A program made the translations under genes and the position numbers. A stretch of 64,000 nt of DNA, from positions 1,178,001 to 1,242,000 of the forward strand of contig OZ242210.1 in assembly GCA_965206315.1 (NCBI GenBank). Reading direction: 5' to 3'. This DNA is from Bin16 sp965206315. GTDB lineage: Bacteria > Chloroflexota > Dehalococcoidia > Lucifugimonadales > Australimonadaceae. A model generated the notes under the pieces. The model searched no databases and had not been told where the DNA came from. It was given only the letters and a program-made list of their open reading frames with translations. Of the stretch, positions 57,645 to 64,000 are shown one piece after another. How positions within the stretch are numbered: the first letter of the stretch is position 1; every line of letters starts with the position of its first letter.

Positions 57645-58805
57645 TCAGTCCCAGCGGAAGCAGGTGGCGGGGTTGTCCCAGAAGAGACGGCGCTTGTCGT
57701 CGTCGTTGAGCTGGTCCCAGCCGAGGACGAGGTCGACGGAGTCGGGGAAGCGGGACTCGGCGTGGGGGAAGTCGGAGCCGAACATGAGGACGTGGTCGCC
57801 CATGAAGTCGGAGACCATCTTCACCATGTCCGGGCCCTCGTGCAGGACGACGGCGGCGAAGAAGCGTCCGCCGGTCATGTACTCCTCCATCGTGTGCTGC
57901 AGGTCCTCGGCGACGTAGCCCATGTAGTGCACCTGGTCTTCCATGCGCTTCATCCAGAAAGGGAGCCAGCCGAAGCCGGACTCGAGGATGGCGAGGTTCA
58001 GGTTCGGGTACTTGTCGAGCAGGCCCGCGCCGATGAATGCGGCCGTCATCCGCATCGCGCCCCACGGGTGGGAGGCGGTGCGTCCGATGAAGGGATTGTC
58101 CCAGAGGTCGCGGTAGCCGGGGTAGCCTGCGGAGTTGCTGTGGTGCACGACGGCCAGCCCGGCGTCGTCGGCAGCGGCCCAGACGGGGTGGAGGTCCGGA
58201 TGGTCGATGGGATAGTCGAGGGGGAGCTCCAGCATGACGCCGCGGGCCCAGCGCGAGCCGCCCCACGTCTTGATCTCGCCGACGGCGTTCTCGATATCGC
58301 GAGCGTTCGCGGTGATGAGCGAGGTGAGGCGGTCTGGGTAGCGCGAGCAGATGTCGTCCAGGAAGCGGTGGACCGCGCCGACCATGGCCGCGTCCACGCT
58401 CAGGTCGTCGTGGCCGGTGAACGCCCCGTGCACCATGAGCTCGACGTCCACGCCCTCCTGGTCCATCTCGGCGATACGGGTCTCGACGTCGCCGTCCTCG
58501 GAGTAACGCGAGGGGTAGATGCGGCCCTGGAAGTTCTGGAAGTGGCGCTCCTCCTTCTCGCGCGGCCCGGCCTCGCCGAGGTGGCGCGGCTTGCCGCCTC
58601 CCCATCCGCCCCTGCTCTCGAAGCGGTACCAGTGCGTGAACGGGGGCTCGAGTATCTGGCCGGCGCGCCCGATCTTGACCTCGCGCAGGAACTGAGCGAG
58701 CTCCGGCTGCCGCGCCCGGGTCGCCGCGTCCATGTAGGGCGTCAGCGTTTCGACCGACGGCTGGATGTGGGTGTCCGCGTCGAAGACTTTGAATCCGTTG
58801 CGCAT
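57645..58805 (-). CDS. Amidohydrolase 2 family protein (ACMSD-like)
   Basis: A 386-aa TIM-barrel hydrolase/decarboxylase: FKVFDADTHIQPSVETL with the DxH metal motif, EMDQEGVDVELMVHGAF, GLAVVHHSNSAGYPGY, LAILESGFGWLPFWMKRM and MFGSDFPHAESRFPDS with the late Asp. Members are ACMSD, resorcylate decarboxylases or lactone hydrolases. The cluster context (Rieske oxygenase, SDR, PrpD) suggests an aromatic or carboxylic-acid route. AGAGGAGGGAA precedes the ATG. Confidence 0.9.
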   Translation of the reverse strand: MRNGFKVFDADTHIQPSVETLTPYMDAATRARQPELAQFLREVKIGRAGQILEPPFTHWYRFESRGGWGGGKPRHLGEAGPREKEERHFQNFQGRIYPSRYSEDGDVETRIAEMDQEGVDVELMVHGAFTGHDDLSVDAAMVGAVHRFLDDICSRYPDRLTSLITANARDIENAVGEIKTWGGSRWARGVMLELPLDYPIDHPDLHPVWAAADDAGLAVVHHSNSAGYPGYRDLWDNPFIGRTASHPWGAMRMTAAFIGAGLLDKYPNLNLAILESGFGWLPFWMKRMEDQVHYMGYVAEDLQHTMEEYMTGGRFFAAVVLHEGPDMVKMVSDFMGDHVLMFGSDFPHAESRFPDSVDLVLGWDQLNDDDKRRLFWDNPATCFRWD

Positions 58806-59073
58806 GGTGGTTCCCTCCTCTTCCTAGGGGGAATTTACACCCGCGGGCACCCCACCGCACTACGCCGGTTCACCCTCACCCGCCGCGGCAAGCGCGTCGA
58901 CCTCTCCCCGGGGGAGAGGTGGGCAACGGGCGCCCACAAGGGGCGCCCCTACACGAGGTGAGGTTGCGCACTGAAGCGCGGGCCTTCGCAGGAACGGACT
59001 TGCGCGTCCGCTTCGCGGCGCGTTGTGCGCTGCCCGCGCAACCTGGATTCCAGCCGGTGCTGGAATGACGAGA
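58806..59073. other. Repeat-filled spacer
   Basis: No gene. Contains a REP-like element (58868-58922), a GGGCGCCC...GGGGCGCCC palindromic segment (about 58925-58955) and copy 2 of the 71-bp repeat (59000-59070). Confidence 0.65.
59000..59070. repeat. 71-bp dispersed repeat, copy 2 (inverted)
   Basis: Reverse complement of 8304-8374 with two mismatches, ending three bases before the hydantoinase B stop codon. Confidence 0.85.
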
Positions 59074-60735
59074 TTACTCCGGGAGGCCGTAGGTGTCGCG
59101 GGCCTTGGCGGGGGTGAGGACGCCGTCCTCGATGTCCGCGCGAACGCGGGCGGGGTCACGGTCGGCGGCGGGGAGGACGCCTCCACCCCCACCGGTCTCG
59201 ATGCGGAAGACGTCGCCGGGTTCGAGGCCGACGTTGGAGACGATGCCGGGGTAGCGCTGCTCGCGCTCCTCACCGGGGTGGACGACGACCCACGCGTTGC
59301 GGCCGTCGCCGCCGCCCTCGACGCCCGCGGCCTCGCGCTTGGACGCGCCGCCGGAGAGGCGGCTTGGGGCGCGGACGCGATACTCGCGCACGTAGCCGGG
59401 GCCGCCCCGGTACGCGCCGTCGCCGCCGGAGTCGGGCAGCACCTCGAAGCGGGTCATGTCCACGGGGAACTCGGACTCGATGACCTCGACGCTGGTGAAC
59501 TTCGCGCCGTAACTGGCGCGGGAGCCAACGCCGGAGAAGCCGTCGCCGCCCTCCCACGCGGGCGCGCCGGCGTACATCAACTCGTACTGGACGTACTGCC
59601 GCTTACTGCCGGTGTAGCCGACGACGATGGAGCTCTGGGTGGCGATGTGGGCGAGAGCGGGCCTGCCGGAGGCCTTCGCCATGACCGCGCCGATGACGCT
59701 CTCTGCGAGCGCGAGCGTCTTCGAGTAGAAGCCGACAGGGCCGGGGAAGGCGGGATCGAGGAGGCTGCCGCGACGGAAGCGGCACTCGACGGCCTCCGTC
59801 ATGCCGTGGTTGAGGGGGATGTGGCGATCGGTGAGGCGTATCGCCATGTTACGGGCGAGGCCCTCGATGAACGGCGGGCGCAGGTTGATGGGCGCGGTCG
59901 CCTGGTCGCCGGTGCCGGTGAAGTCGAGCACGAGATGGTCGCCCTCCTTGATGGAGGCGACGTGCATGCGTATCGGCTCGCCGGTGCTGGGGTCGTCGAC
60001 CATGGCCTCGACCTCGTAGGCGCCGTCGGGCCACGCCGAGAGCTGCTCGCGGATACGGTGGGCGGTGCGCTCGCCCGCCTGCTCGAACTGCTGCAGGAGC
60101 GCATTCGGGCCGTACGTGCGGATGAGGTCGTGCAGGCGGGCCTCGCCGATGGTGTGGCAGACGCCGGCCTTGGCGGTGAGGTCGCCCATCATCATCTCCG
60201 GCACACGGCTGTTGGCGCGGACGAACGTCGCGGTGTCCTGCTCGAGGCGGTAGTCGCGCATGTAGCGCACGGGCGGTATCTGGAGGCCCTCGCCGAAGAG
60301 GTCGCGGGCGGTGGCGTTGCGCGAGCCCGCTGCGACGCCGCCGATGTCGGGCGTGTGGCCGATGCTGGCGGCGAACGCGACGAGCGCGCCGTCCCAGAAG
60401 ACGGGGGTCATCACGACCATGTCGTTCGCGTGGGGGCAGCCGCTGTGGTACGGGTGGCTGGCGAGATAGGCGTCGCCCTCGCGCATGCCGGCGGGAGCGT
60501 GGAAGTCGAAGAGGCCGTGGACGCAGGCGGGGAGGCCGCCCATGTGGCCGGGGTGTGAGCCGCGCGCGACGAGGCGTCCGGATGCGTCGAGGAGGCCGCA
60601 GCTGAAGTCGTGGGACTCGCGGACGATGGTGGAGAAGCCGGTGCGAAAGACGGCGTTCTCCATCTCGCGAACGATGCCGTCGAGGCGTGCGCTCATCACC
60701 TCGAAGGTGATGACGTCGAGCGGAGCGTCGGTCAT
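59074..60735 (-). CDS. Hydantoinase B/oxoprolinase-family protein
   Basis: A 553-aa HyuB-type subunit: DVITFEVMSARLDGIVREME at the N terminus, FSCGLLDASGRLVARGSHPG, GDAYLASHPYHSGCPHANDM, LDFTGTGDQATAPINLR and the C-terminal GGGGGVLPAADRDPARV. With HyuA it forms ATP-dependent 5-oxoprolinase, N-methylhydantoinase or acetophenone/acetone carboxylase-like enzymes. HyuA is not adjacent, which is unusual. No Shine-Dalgarno before the ATG; TATCAT about ten bases upstream hints at a leaderless start. Confidence 0.93.
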   Translation of the reverse strand: MTDAPLDVITFEVMSARLDGIVREMENAVFRTGFSTIVRESHDFSCGLLDASGRLVARGSHPGHMGGLPACVHGLFDFHAPAGMREGDAYLASHPYHSGCPHANDMVVMTPVFWDGALVAFAASIGHTPDIGGVAAGSRNATARDLFGEGLQIPPVRYMRDYRLEQDTATFVRANSRVPEMMMGDLTAKAGVCHTIGEARLHDLIRTYGPNALLQQFEQAGERTAHRIREQLSAWPDGAYEVEAMVDDPSTGEPIRMHVASIKEGDHLVLDFTGTGDQATAPINLRPPFIEGLARNMAIRLTDRHIPLNHGMTEAVECRFRRGSLLDPAFPGPVGFYSKTLALAESVIGAVMAKASGRPALAHIATQSSIVVGYTGSKRQYVQYELMYAGAPAWEGGDGFSGVGSRASYGAKFTSVEVIESEFPVDMTRFEVLPDSGGDGAYRGGPGYVREYRVRAPSRLSGGASKREAAGVEGGGDGRNAWVVVHPGEEREQRYPGIVSNVGLEPGDVFRIETGGGGGVLPAADRDPARVRADIEDGVLTPAKARDTYGLPE

Positions 60736-60761
60736 GGGCGCATGATACGCGGTTTTTCAGA

Positions 60762-60767
60762 TATACT
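60762..60767 (+). promoter_or_regulatory. Candidate -10 box TATACT for tRNA-Glu
   Basis: TATACT lies 39 bases ahead of the tRNA 5' end, after a short T-run. No clear -35. Confidence 0.4.
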
Positions 60768-60806
60768 GGCCGTTGGGCCGAGGCCGGAAGGCCGTTTCCA
60801 CCGCGT

Positions 60807-60883
60807 GGCGCATTCGTCTAGCGGCCCAGGACACCGCCCTCTCAAGGCGGAGATCACGGGTTCGAATCCCGTATGCGCCACCA
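60807..60883 (+). tRNA. tRNA-Glu (CTC)
   Basis: Cloverleaf: acceptor GGCGCAT pairs with ATGCGCC, anticodon stem CCGCC/GGCGG with loop CTCTCAA gives anticodon CTC (Glu), T arm ACGGG-TTCGAAT-CCCGT. The discriminator is A and CCA is encoded at 60881-60883. Confidence 0.96.
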
Positions 60884-60898
60884 CTGCGCCACCGAACA

Positions 60899-60991
60899 CC
60901 CCCGGCTAGAATGTGCGGTCAGAGGAGTTCGTCATGCCTATCGCTCGCGGGACCTTCGAGGTCAACATGGAGCCCGAGCCGCCGTTCCTGG
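60899..60991. repeat. 93-bp exact direct repeat, copy 1
   Basis: Identical to 63068-63160. It spans a TAGAAT -10 candidate (60907-60912), the AGAGGAG ribosome-binding site and the first 19 codons of the DUF3224-type gene. Confidence 0.95.
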
Positions 60992-61101
60992 TTCTCCAGG
61001 TGGTGCCGGATGCGCACCTGGTCGGCAGCGCCGACTTCCTGCACCCGCTCCCGTGGATGGCCGTCGCCGTCGGGGCGAGCGACGCCGACGTGGAGGAGTA
61101 G
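60934..61101 (+). CDS. Short chimeric ORF: DUF3224 N terminus fused to an unrelated tail
   Basis: 55 aa. The first 19 residues, MPIARGTFEVNMEPEPPFL, are identical to the start of the DUF3224 gene at 63103, because they lie in the duplicated 93 bases. The remaining 36 residues (AHLVGSADFLHPLPWMAVAV in the middle) are not recognised. AGAGGAG lies seven bases ahead of the ATG and its stop is five bases before the next gene, so it could work as a leader that couples translation of the hydrolase. It may be a remnant of a recombination event rather than a functional protein. Confidence 0.5.
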   Translation: MPIARGTFEVNMEPEPPFLVLQVVPDAHLVGSADFLHPLPWMAVAVGASDADVEE

Positions 61102-61105
61102 CCGC

Positions 61106-63049
61106 ATGGCCGTCGTCAGCGTCGAAATCACGGAACGCGCGCCCTTCGCCGACGGCGCGGAATCCGGCGAAGCCGGCCCATACGAGCGCGTCGACGGGCT
61201 GCTGACCCACGCCATCGACCCCGCGAACCCGGCGAACGCGCTCATCACCGACCTCGCGCTGGCGCGGCGCGGCGCCGACGGTCTCGTGCGCTTCACGGGC
61301 GATTTCACGCTCATCGCACCGGTCGACCGGGAGCGCGGCAATGGCGAACTGCTGATCGACGTCGTGAACCGGGGGCGGCGGCAAGTGATGTCGACCTTCA
61401 ACCTGGCGCCGCCGTCGCGTGTGGGATCGTCGGAGATCCCCCTCGGCGACGGTTTCCTCTGCCGCCGGGGTTACACGGTGTTGTCGGTCGGGTGGCAGTG
61501 GGACGTCCCGCGTAGTCCGGCGATGATGGGCCTCGAGGCTCCTGCGGCCTTCGAGAACGGGAAGCCTGCGACGGGGCAGGTGCTGGTGGAGATCAGGCCC
61601 GACGCGCCGCAGCGGACGCGGCTGCTGGCGAACCGCGTCCACAAGCCGTATCCAGCAGCCGACGTCGACGAACCGCAGGCCCGGCTGCTGGTGAAGGACT
61701 GGGAGGATGGGCCGTACCGGGAGATTCCGCGCTCGGCATGGCGGTTCGCCGAAGAAACAGACGCTGGCGTCTTTCCCTCCGCCTCGCACATCACCGTCGA
61801 GGCTGGGATGGAACCCGGGAAGATCTACCACGTCGTCTACACTACCGACCACGCTCCCGTTGTGGGCGCGGGACTGCTCGCCGTGCGCGACGCCGCGGCG
61901 TGGTTGAAGAACGGCGGGAACTCGCTCGCGCCGTCCGGCTTCGCGTATGCTCACGCCTACGGTGCGTCCCAGACCGGCCGGCTGCTCCGGCACCTGCTCT
62001 ACCTCGGCCTGAACGTCGACGAGGAGGGGCGGCAGGTGTACGACGGCCTGCTCGTGCACGTCGCCGGCGCACGCCGGGGCGAATTCAACCAGCGTTTCGG
62101 CCAGCCGTCCGTACAGTCGACCCCGGGGTTCGGCCACCTCTTCCCGTTCGCGGACAACGAACTGTCCGACCCCTTCACCGAGGAGCAAGACGGCCTGCTG
62201 CGCCGGGTGCGCGCCGCTGGCGCCGCGCCGCGCGTCGTCTATACCAACACTTCGGCGGAGTACTGGCGCGGCGACGGCTCGCTCACGCACATCGACCCCA
62301 CGGGGCGGCACGACCTCGACGAGGCGCCGGAGTCGCGCACGTACCTCTTCGCCAGCACGCAACACACGATGACCGACTCGCTCCCTGCGCCGGGCGACCC
62401 CAACGTCGACGGCACGGAGCGCCGGTTCCCCGGCAACGCGCTTGACTATCGCCCGCTGCTGCGCGCCGCGCTCGCCAACCTGAGCGCGTGGGCGCGCGGC
62501 GACGCCCAGCCTCCGCCGTCCCGCCATCCCCGGCTCGACAACGGCGACGCCGTGACGCGCGCCGAGGCGCTCGCGAGCCTCCGCGCGGTGGACGACGACG
62601 CGAAGCCCGACCCGGAGCGGCTGTGGCGGCTGCGCGAGGCCAACATGGGGCCTCGCGCAAGCGAAGGCGTCGGCGCCTACCCTGTCGCCGAGGGACGCGC
62701 CTACCCCAGCTTCGTCTCCGCGCTTGATGCCGACGGCAACGAGGTGGCCGGCATCCGGCTGCCGGACATCGAGGCGCCGGTGGGGGCGCACTCCGGCTGG
62801 AATCCACGCCACCCGGACTCGGGGTCGCCAGAGCAGATCATCCCGATGGTGGGGTTCTCCCTGTTCTTCAGTCCAGACGAAGTGCGCCGCCGCTACGCGG
62901 ACAGGGCGGCGTACGAGGCGCAGGCCCGCTCGGCGGCGGAGCGGCTCGCCGCCGAGCGCTACCTACTCGCGGAGGACGTTGATGTCGTCGTCGCCGGTGC
63001 CCTCTCGCGCTACGACGACGCGCTGGCGGGGGATTCGAGGGCGGAGTAG
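61106..63049 (+). CDS. Alpha/beta-hydrolase domain-containing protein (Abhydrolase_10-like)
   Basis: A 647-aa protein. The nucleophile elbow appears as AYGASQTGRLLRHLLYLGL (Ser in GASQTG). Other marks are RRGYTVLSVGWQWDVPRS, FVQR-type RFGQPSVQSTPGFGHLFPFA and YTNTSAEYWRGDGSLTHIDP, which are common in large uncharacterised alpha/beta hydrolases of Chloroflexi and Actinobacteria. No signal peptide is visible. ATG 61106 has GTGGAGGAG ahead. It is bracketed by the two copies of the 93-bp repeat. Confidence 0.8.
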   Translation: MAVVSVEITERAPFADGAESGEAGPYERVDGLLTHAIDPANPANALITDLALARRGADGLVRFTGDFTLIAPVDRERGNGELLIDVVNRGRRQVMSTFNLAPPSRVGSSEIPLGDGFLCRRGYTVLSVGWQWDVPRSPAMMGLEAPAAFENGKPATGQVLVEIRPDAPQRTRLLANRVHKPYPAADVDEPQARLLVKDWEDGPYREIPRSAWRFAEETDAGVFPSASHITVEAGMEPGKIYHVVYTTDHAPVVGAGLLAVRDAAAWLKNGGNSLAPSGFAYAHAYGASQTGRLLRHLLYLGLNVDEEGRQVYDGLLVHVAGARRGEFNQRFGQPSVQSTPGFGHLFPFADNELSDPFTEEQDGLLRRVRAAGAAPRVVYTNTSAEYWRGDGSLTHIDPTGRHDLDEAPESRTYLFASTQHTMTDSLPAPGDPNVDGTERRFPGNALDYRPLLRAALANLSAWARGDAQPPPSRHPRLDNGDAVTRAEALASLRAVDDDAKPDPERLWRLREANMGPRASEGVGAYPVAEGRAYPSFVSALDADGNEVAGIRLPDIEAPVGAHSGWNPRHPDSGSPEQIIPMVGFSLFFSPDEVRRRYADRAAYEAQARSAAERLAAERYLLAEDVDVVVAGALSRYDDALAGDSRAE

Positions 63050-63067
63050 AGGTCACGAAGGGTCACT

Positions 63068-63160
63068 CCCCCGGCTAGAATGTGCGGTCAGAGGAGTTCG
63101 TCATGCCTATCGCTCGCGGGACCTTCGAGGTCAACATGGAGCCCGAGCCGCCGTTCCTGG
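63068..63160. repeat. 93-bp exact direct repeat, copy 2
   Basis: Identical to 60899-60991; here it is the natural promoter region and 5' end of the DUF3224 gene, with TAGAAT at 63076-63081. Confidence 0.95.
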
Positions 63161-63495
63161 AGCAGGACGGGGTAACGCTGAACCGCAACGCCGTGCGCAA
63201 GGAGTTCTCCGGCGACATGGCCGGCACGTCCGAGGCGCAGATGCTTGCAGCCTTCACCGGCACTCCCGGTTCGGCGGGTTACGTGGCCATCGAGCACTTC
63301 ACGGGCTCGGTGGACGGGAAGCCGGGCTCGTTCGTGCTCCAGCACAACGGCGTGATGAACAAGGGCGATGCCCGGCTTACGGTTACCATCGTGCCCGACT
63401 CGGGCGCCGGAGAGCTGGCCGGCATCTCGGGGACGATGGAGATCGACAACGACGAGGGGCAGCACTCGTACGTCCTCGACTACGAGCAGGCATAG
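63103..63495 (+). CDS. DUF3224-family protein
   Basis: A 130-aa protein of the DUF3224 type (beta-barrel, allene-oxide-cyclase-like): ARGTFEVNMEPEPPFLEQDG, EFSGDMAGTSEAQMLAAF, GYVAIEHFTGSVDGKPGSF, and the C-terminal GELAGISGTMEIDNDEGQHS. Function unknown. ATG 63103 with AGAGGAG seven bases ahead. It is followed after 20 bases by a DUF1801 gene. Confidence 0.9.
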   Translation: MPIARGTFEVNMEPEPPFLEQDGVTLNRNAVRKEFSGDMAGTSEAQMLAAFTGTPGSAGYVAIEHFTGSVDGKPGSFVLQHNGVMNKGDARLTVTIVPDSGAGELAGISGTMEIDNDEGQHSYVLDYEQA

Positions 63496-63515
63496 GGGCA
63501 GCGGAGAGGCAGGCG

Positions 63516-64000
63516 ATGGTCAGGTCAGCAGGGCGCTCAACGGCATCACGGAAGATCGATGAGAAGATCGCGGAACTCGGCGACTGGCGGGGCGATCGGC
63601 TGAGCGAGGTCCGGAGGCTCGTCCTCGAGGCCGACCCCGAGGCGGTCGAGGAGTGGAAATGGCAGAACTCCGCCGTGTGGTCGCACGACGGGGTGGTCGC
63701 CGCCGCCAAGGCGACCAAGGCCAAGGTGCGGGTCACGTTCGCGCAGGGGGCCAGCCTCCCCGACCCCGGCAGACTGTTCAACGCGAGCCTGGACGCGGAC
63801 ACGATGCGGACGATAGATATCGTTGAGGGCGACACGATAGACGGCGACGCGCTGCGGGCGCTGGTGCGCGAAGCTGTGGCCTACAACGCCAGGCAGGACG
63901 GCACGGCGCCAGTGCTCCTCTCGGGCGGCAACCCGCAGATCCCGAAGGGGGACGGCGACGCCCCCGTGCAGGCGTACATCGCGGCGATGCCGGGCTGGAA
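63516..64000 (+). CDS. DUF1801-family protein, partial (runs off window)
   Basis: The frame opens with MVRSAGRSTASRKIDEKIAE at 63516 after GGAGAGGCAGGCG and stays open to the window edge (161 codons seen). VEEWKWQNSAVWSHDGVVAA, RVTFAQGASLPDPGRLFNAS and GDGDAPVQAYIAAMPGWK are typical of DUF1801 (YdhG-like) proteins, small alpha/beta proteins of unknown function. The C terminus is outside the window. Confidence 0.85.
   Translation, partial: MVRSAGRSTASRKIDEKIAELGDWRGDRLSEVRRLVLEADPEAVEEWKWQNSAVWSHDGVVAAAKATKAKVRVTFAQGASLPDPGRLFNASLDADTMRTIDIVEGDTIDGDALRALVREAVAYNARQDGTAPVLLSGGNPQIPKGDGDAPVQAYIAAMPGW

Noticed and set aside
1..64000. Insertion sequences, prophage or integrase genes
   Set aside because: No transposase, recombinase or phage structural protein was recognised on either strand.

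Overview
The window is high-GC (roughly two-thirds G+C by eye), densely packed bacterial chromosome. It most resembles Chloroflexota (Dehalococcoidia / SAR202-like). Pointers are a giant membrane protein with the YYYxG motif of the Chlor_Arch_YYY (DUF2298) family, lipoproteins with long Thr/Pro linkers, a sortase, many VOC, SDR, amidohydrolase and xanthine-dehydrogenase-type genes, and tRNAs with encoded CCA. No transposase, integrase, phage gene, rRNA or CRISPR array was seen. The taxonomic call is inference.

Layout. (1) 3-8285, + strand: 3' part of a complex I operon, nuoD(partial)-H-I-J-K-L-M-N, with stop/start overlaps. (2) 8286-8997: gene-free repeat-rich spacer. (3) 8998-17425, +: SLOG/TIGR00725 protein, enolase, VOC protein, GAPDH, a 1472-aa DUF2298/glycosyltransferase-like membrane protein and a small membrane protein. 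(4) 17435-22244, -: one K+ uptake operon, trkH/ktrB-like channel, RCK protein, UspA, RCK_N-only protein, second TrkA, and then pheA, whose product carries an extra C-terminal domain. (5) 22414-24788: cysteine synthase (+), then an incomplete xanthine-dehydrogenase-type pair (M and S subunits, no L). (6) 24789-25517: second gene-free spacer with palindromes and repeats. (7) 25518-28397, -: two tandem TlpA-like lipoproteins, each with an in-frame TGA exactly where the first Cys of the WCxxC motif belongs (candidate selenoproteins), a sortase and a small zinc-ribbon protein, then tRNA-Val. (8) 28651-37658: VOC/ArsR pair of lower GC, orphan substrate-binding protein, YihY-family protein, NCS2 permease with a fused ATPase-like tail, NAD formate dehydrogenase, Zn alcohol dehydrogenase, VOC protein, ornithine-cyclodeaminase-like protein, and a toxin-antitoxin pair with a frameshifted toxin. 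(9) 37670-45174: cox-type molybdenum hydroxylase locus (coxE, D, M, L, S on -; coxG and an enoyl-CoA hydratase divergent on +). (10) 45226-50619: small membrane protein, MBL-fold hydrolase, YajQ, flavin/F420-type oxidoreductase, SDR, tRNA-Gln, gltX, AIM24 protein. (11) 51002-64000: catabolic cluster (Rieske oxygenase, VOC, ribokinase, two amidohydrolases, SDR, MmgE/PrpD, hydantoinase B), tRNA-Glu, an alpha/beta hydrolase flanked by an exact 93-bp direct repeat, DUF3224 and a partial DUF1801 gene.

The strongest unusual signals are the tandem UGA-containing thioredoxin-fold lipoproteins with short stem-loops just after each UGA, the PheA C-terminal extension, the NCS2-ATPase fusion starting at an apparent CTG, and several families of inverted and palindromic intergenic repeats. 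Functions beyond direct motif recognition are inferred from family knowledge; no database search was run.
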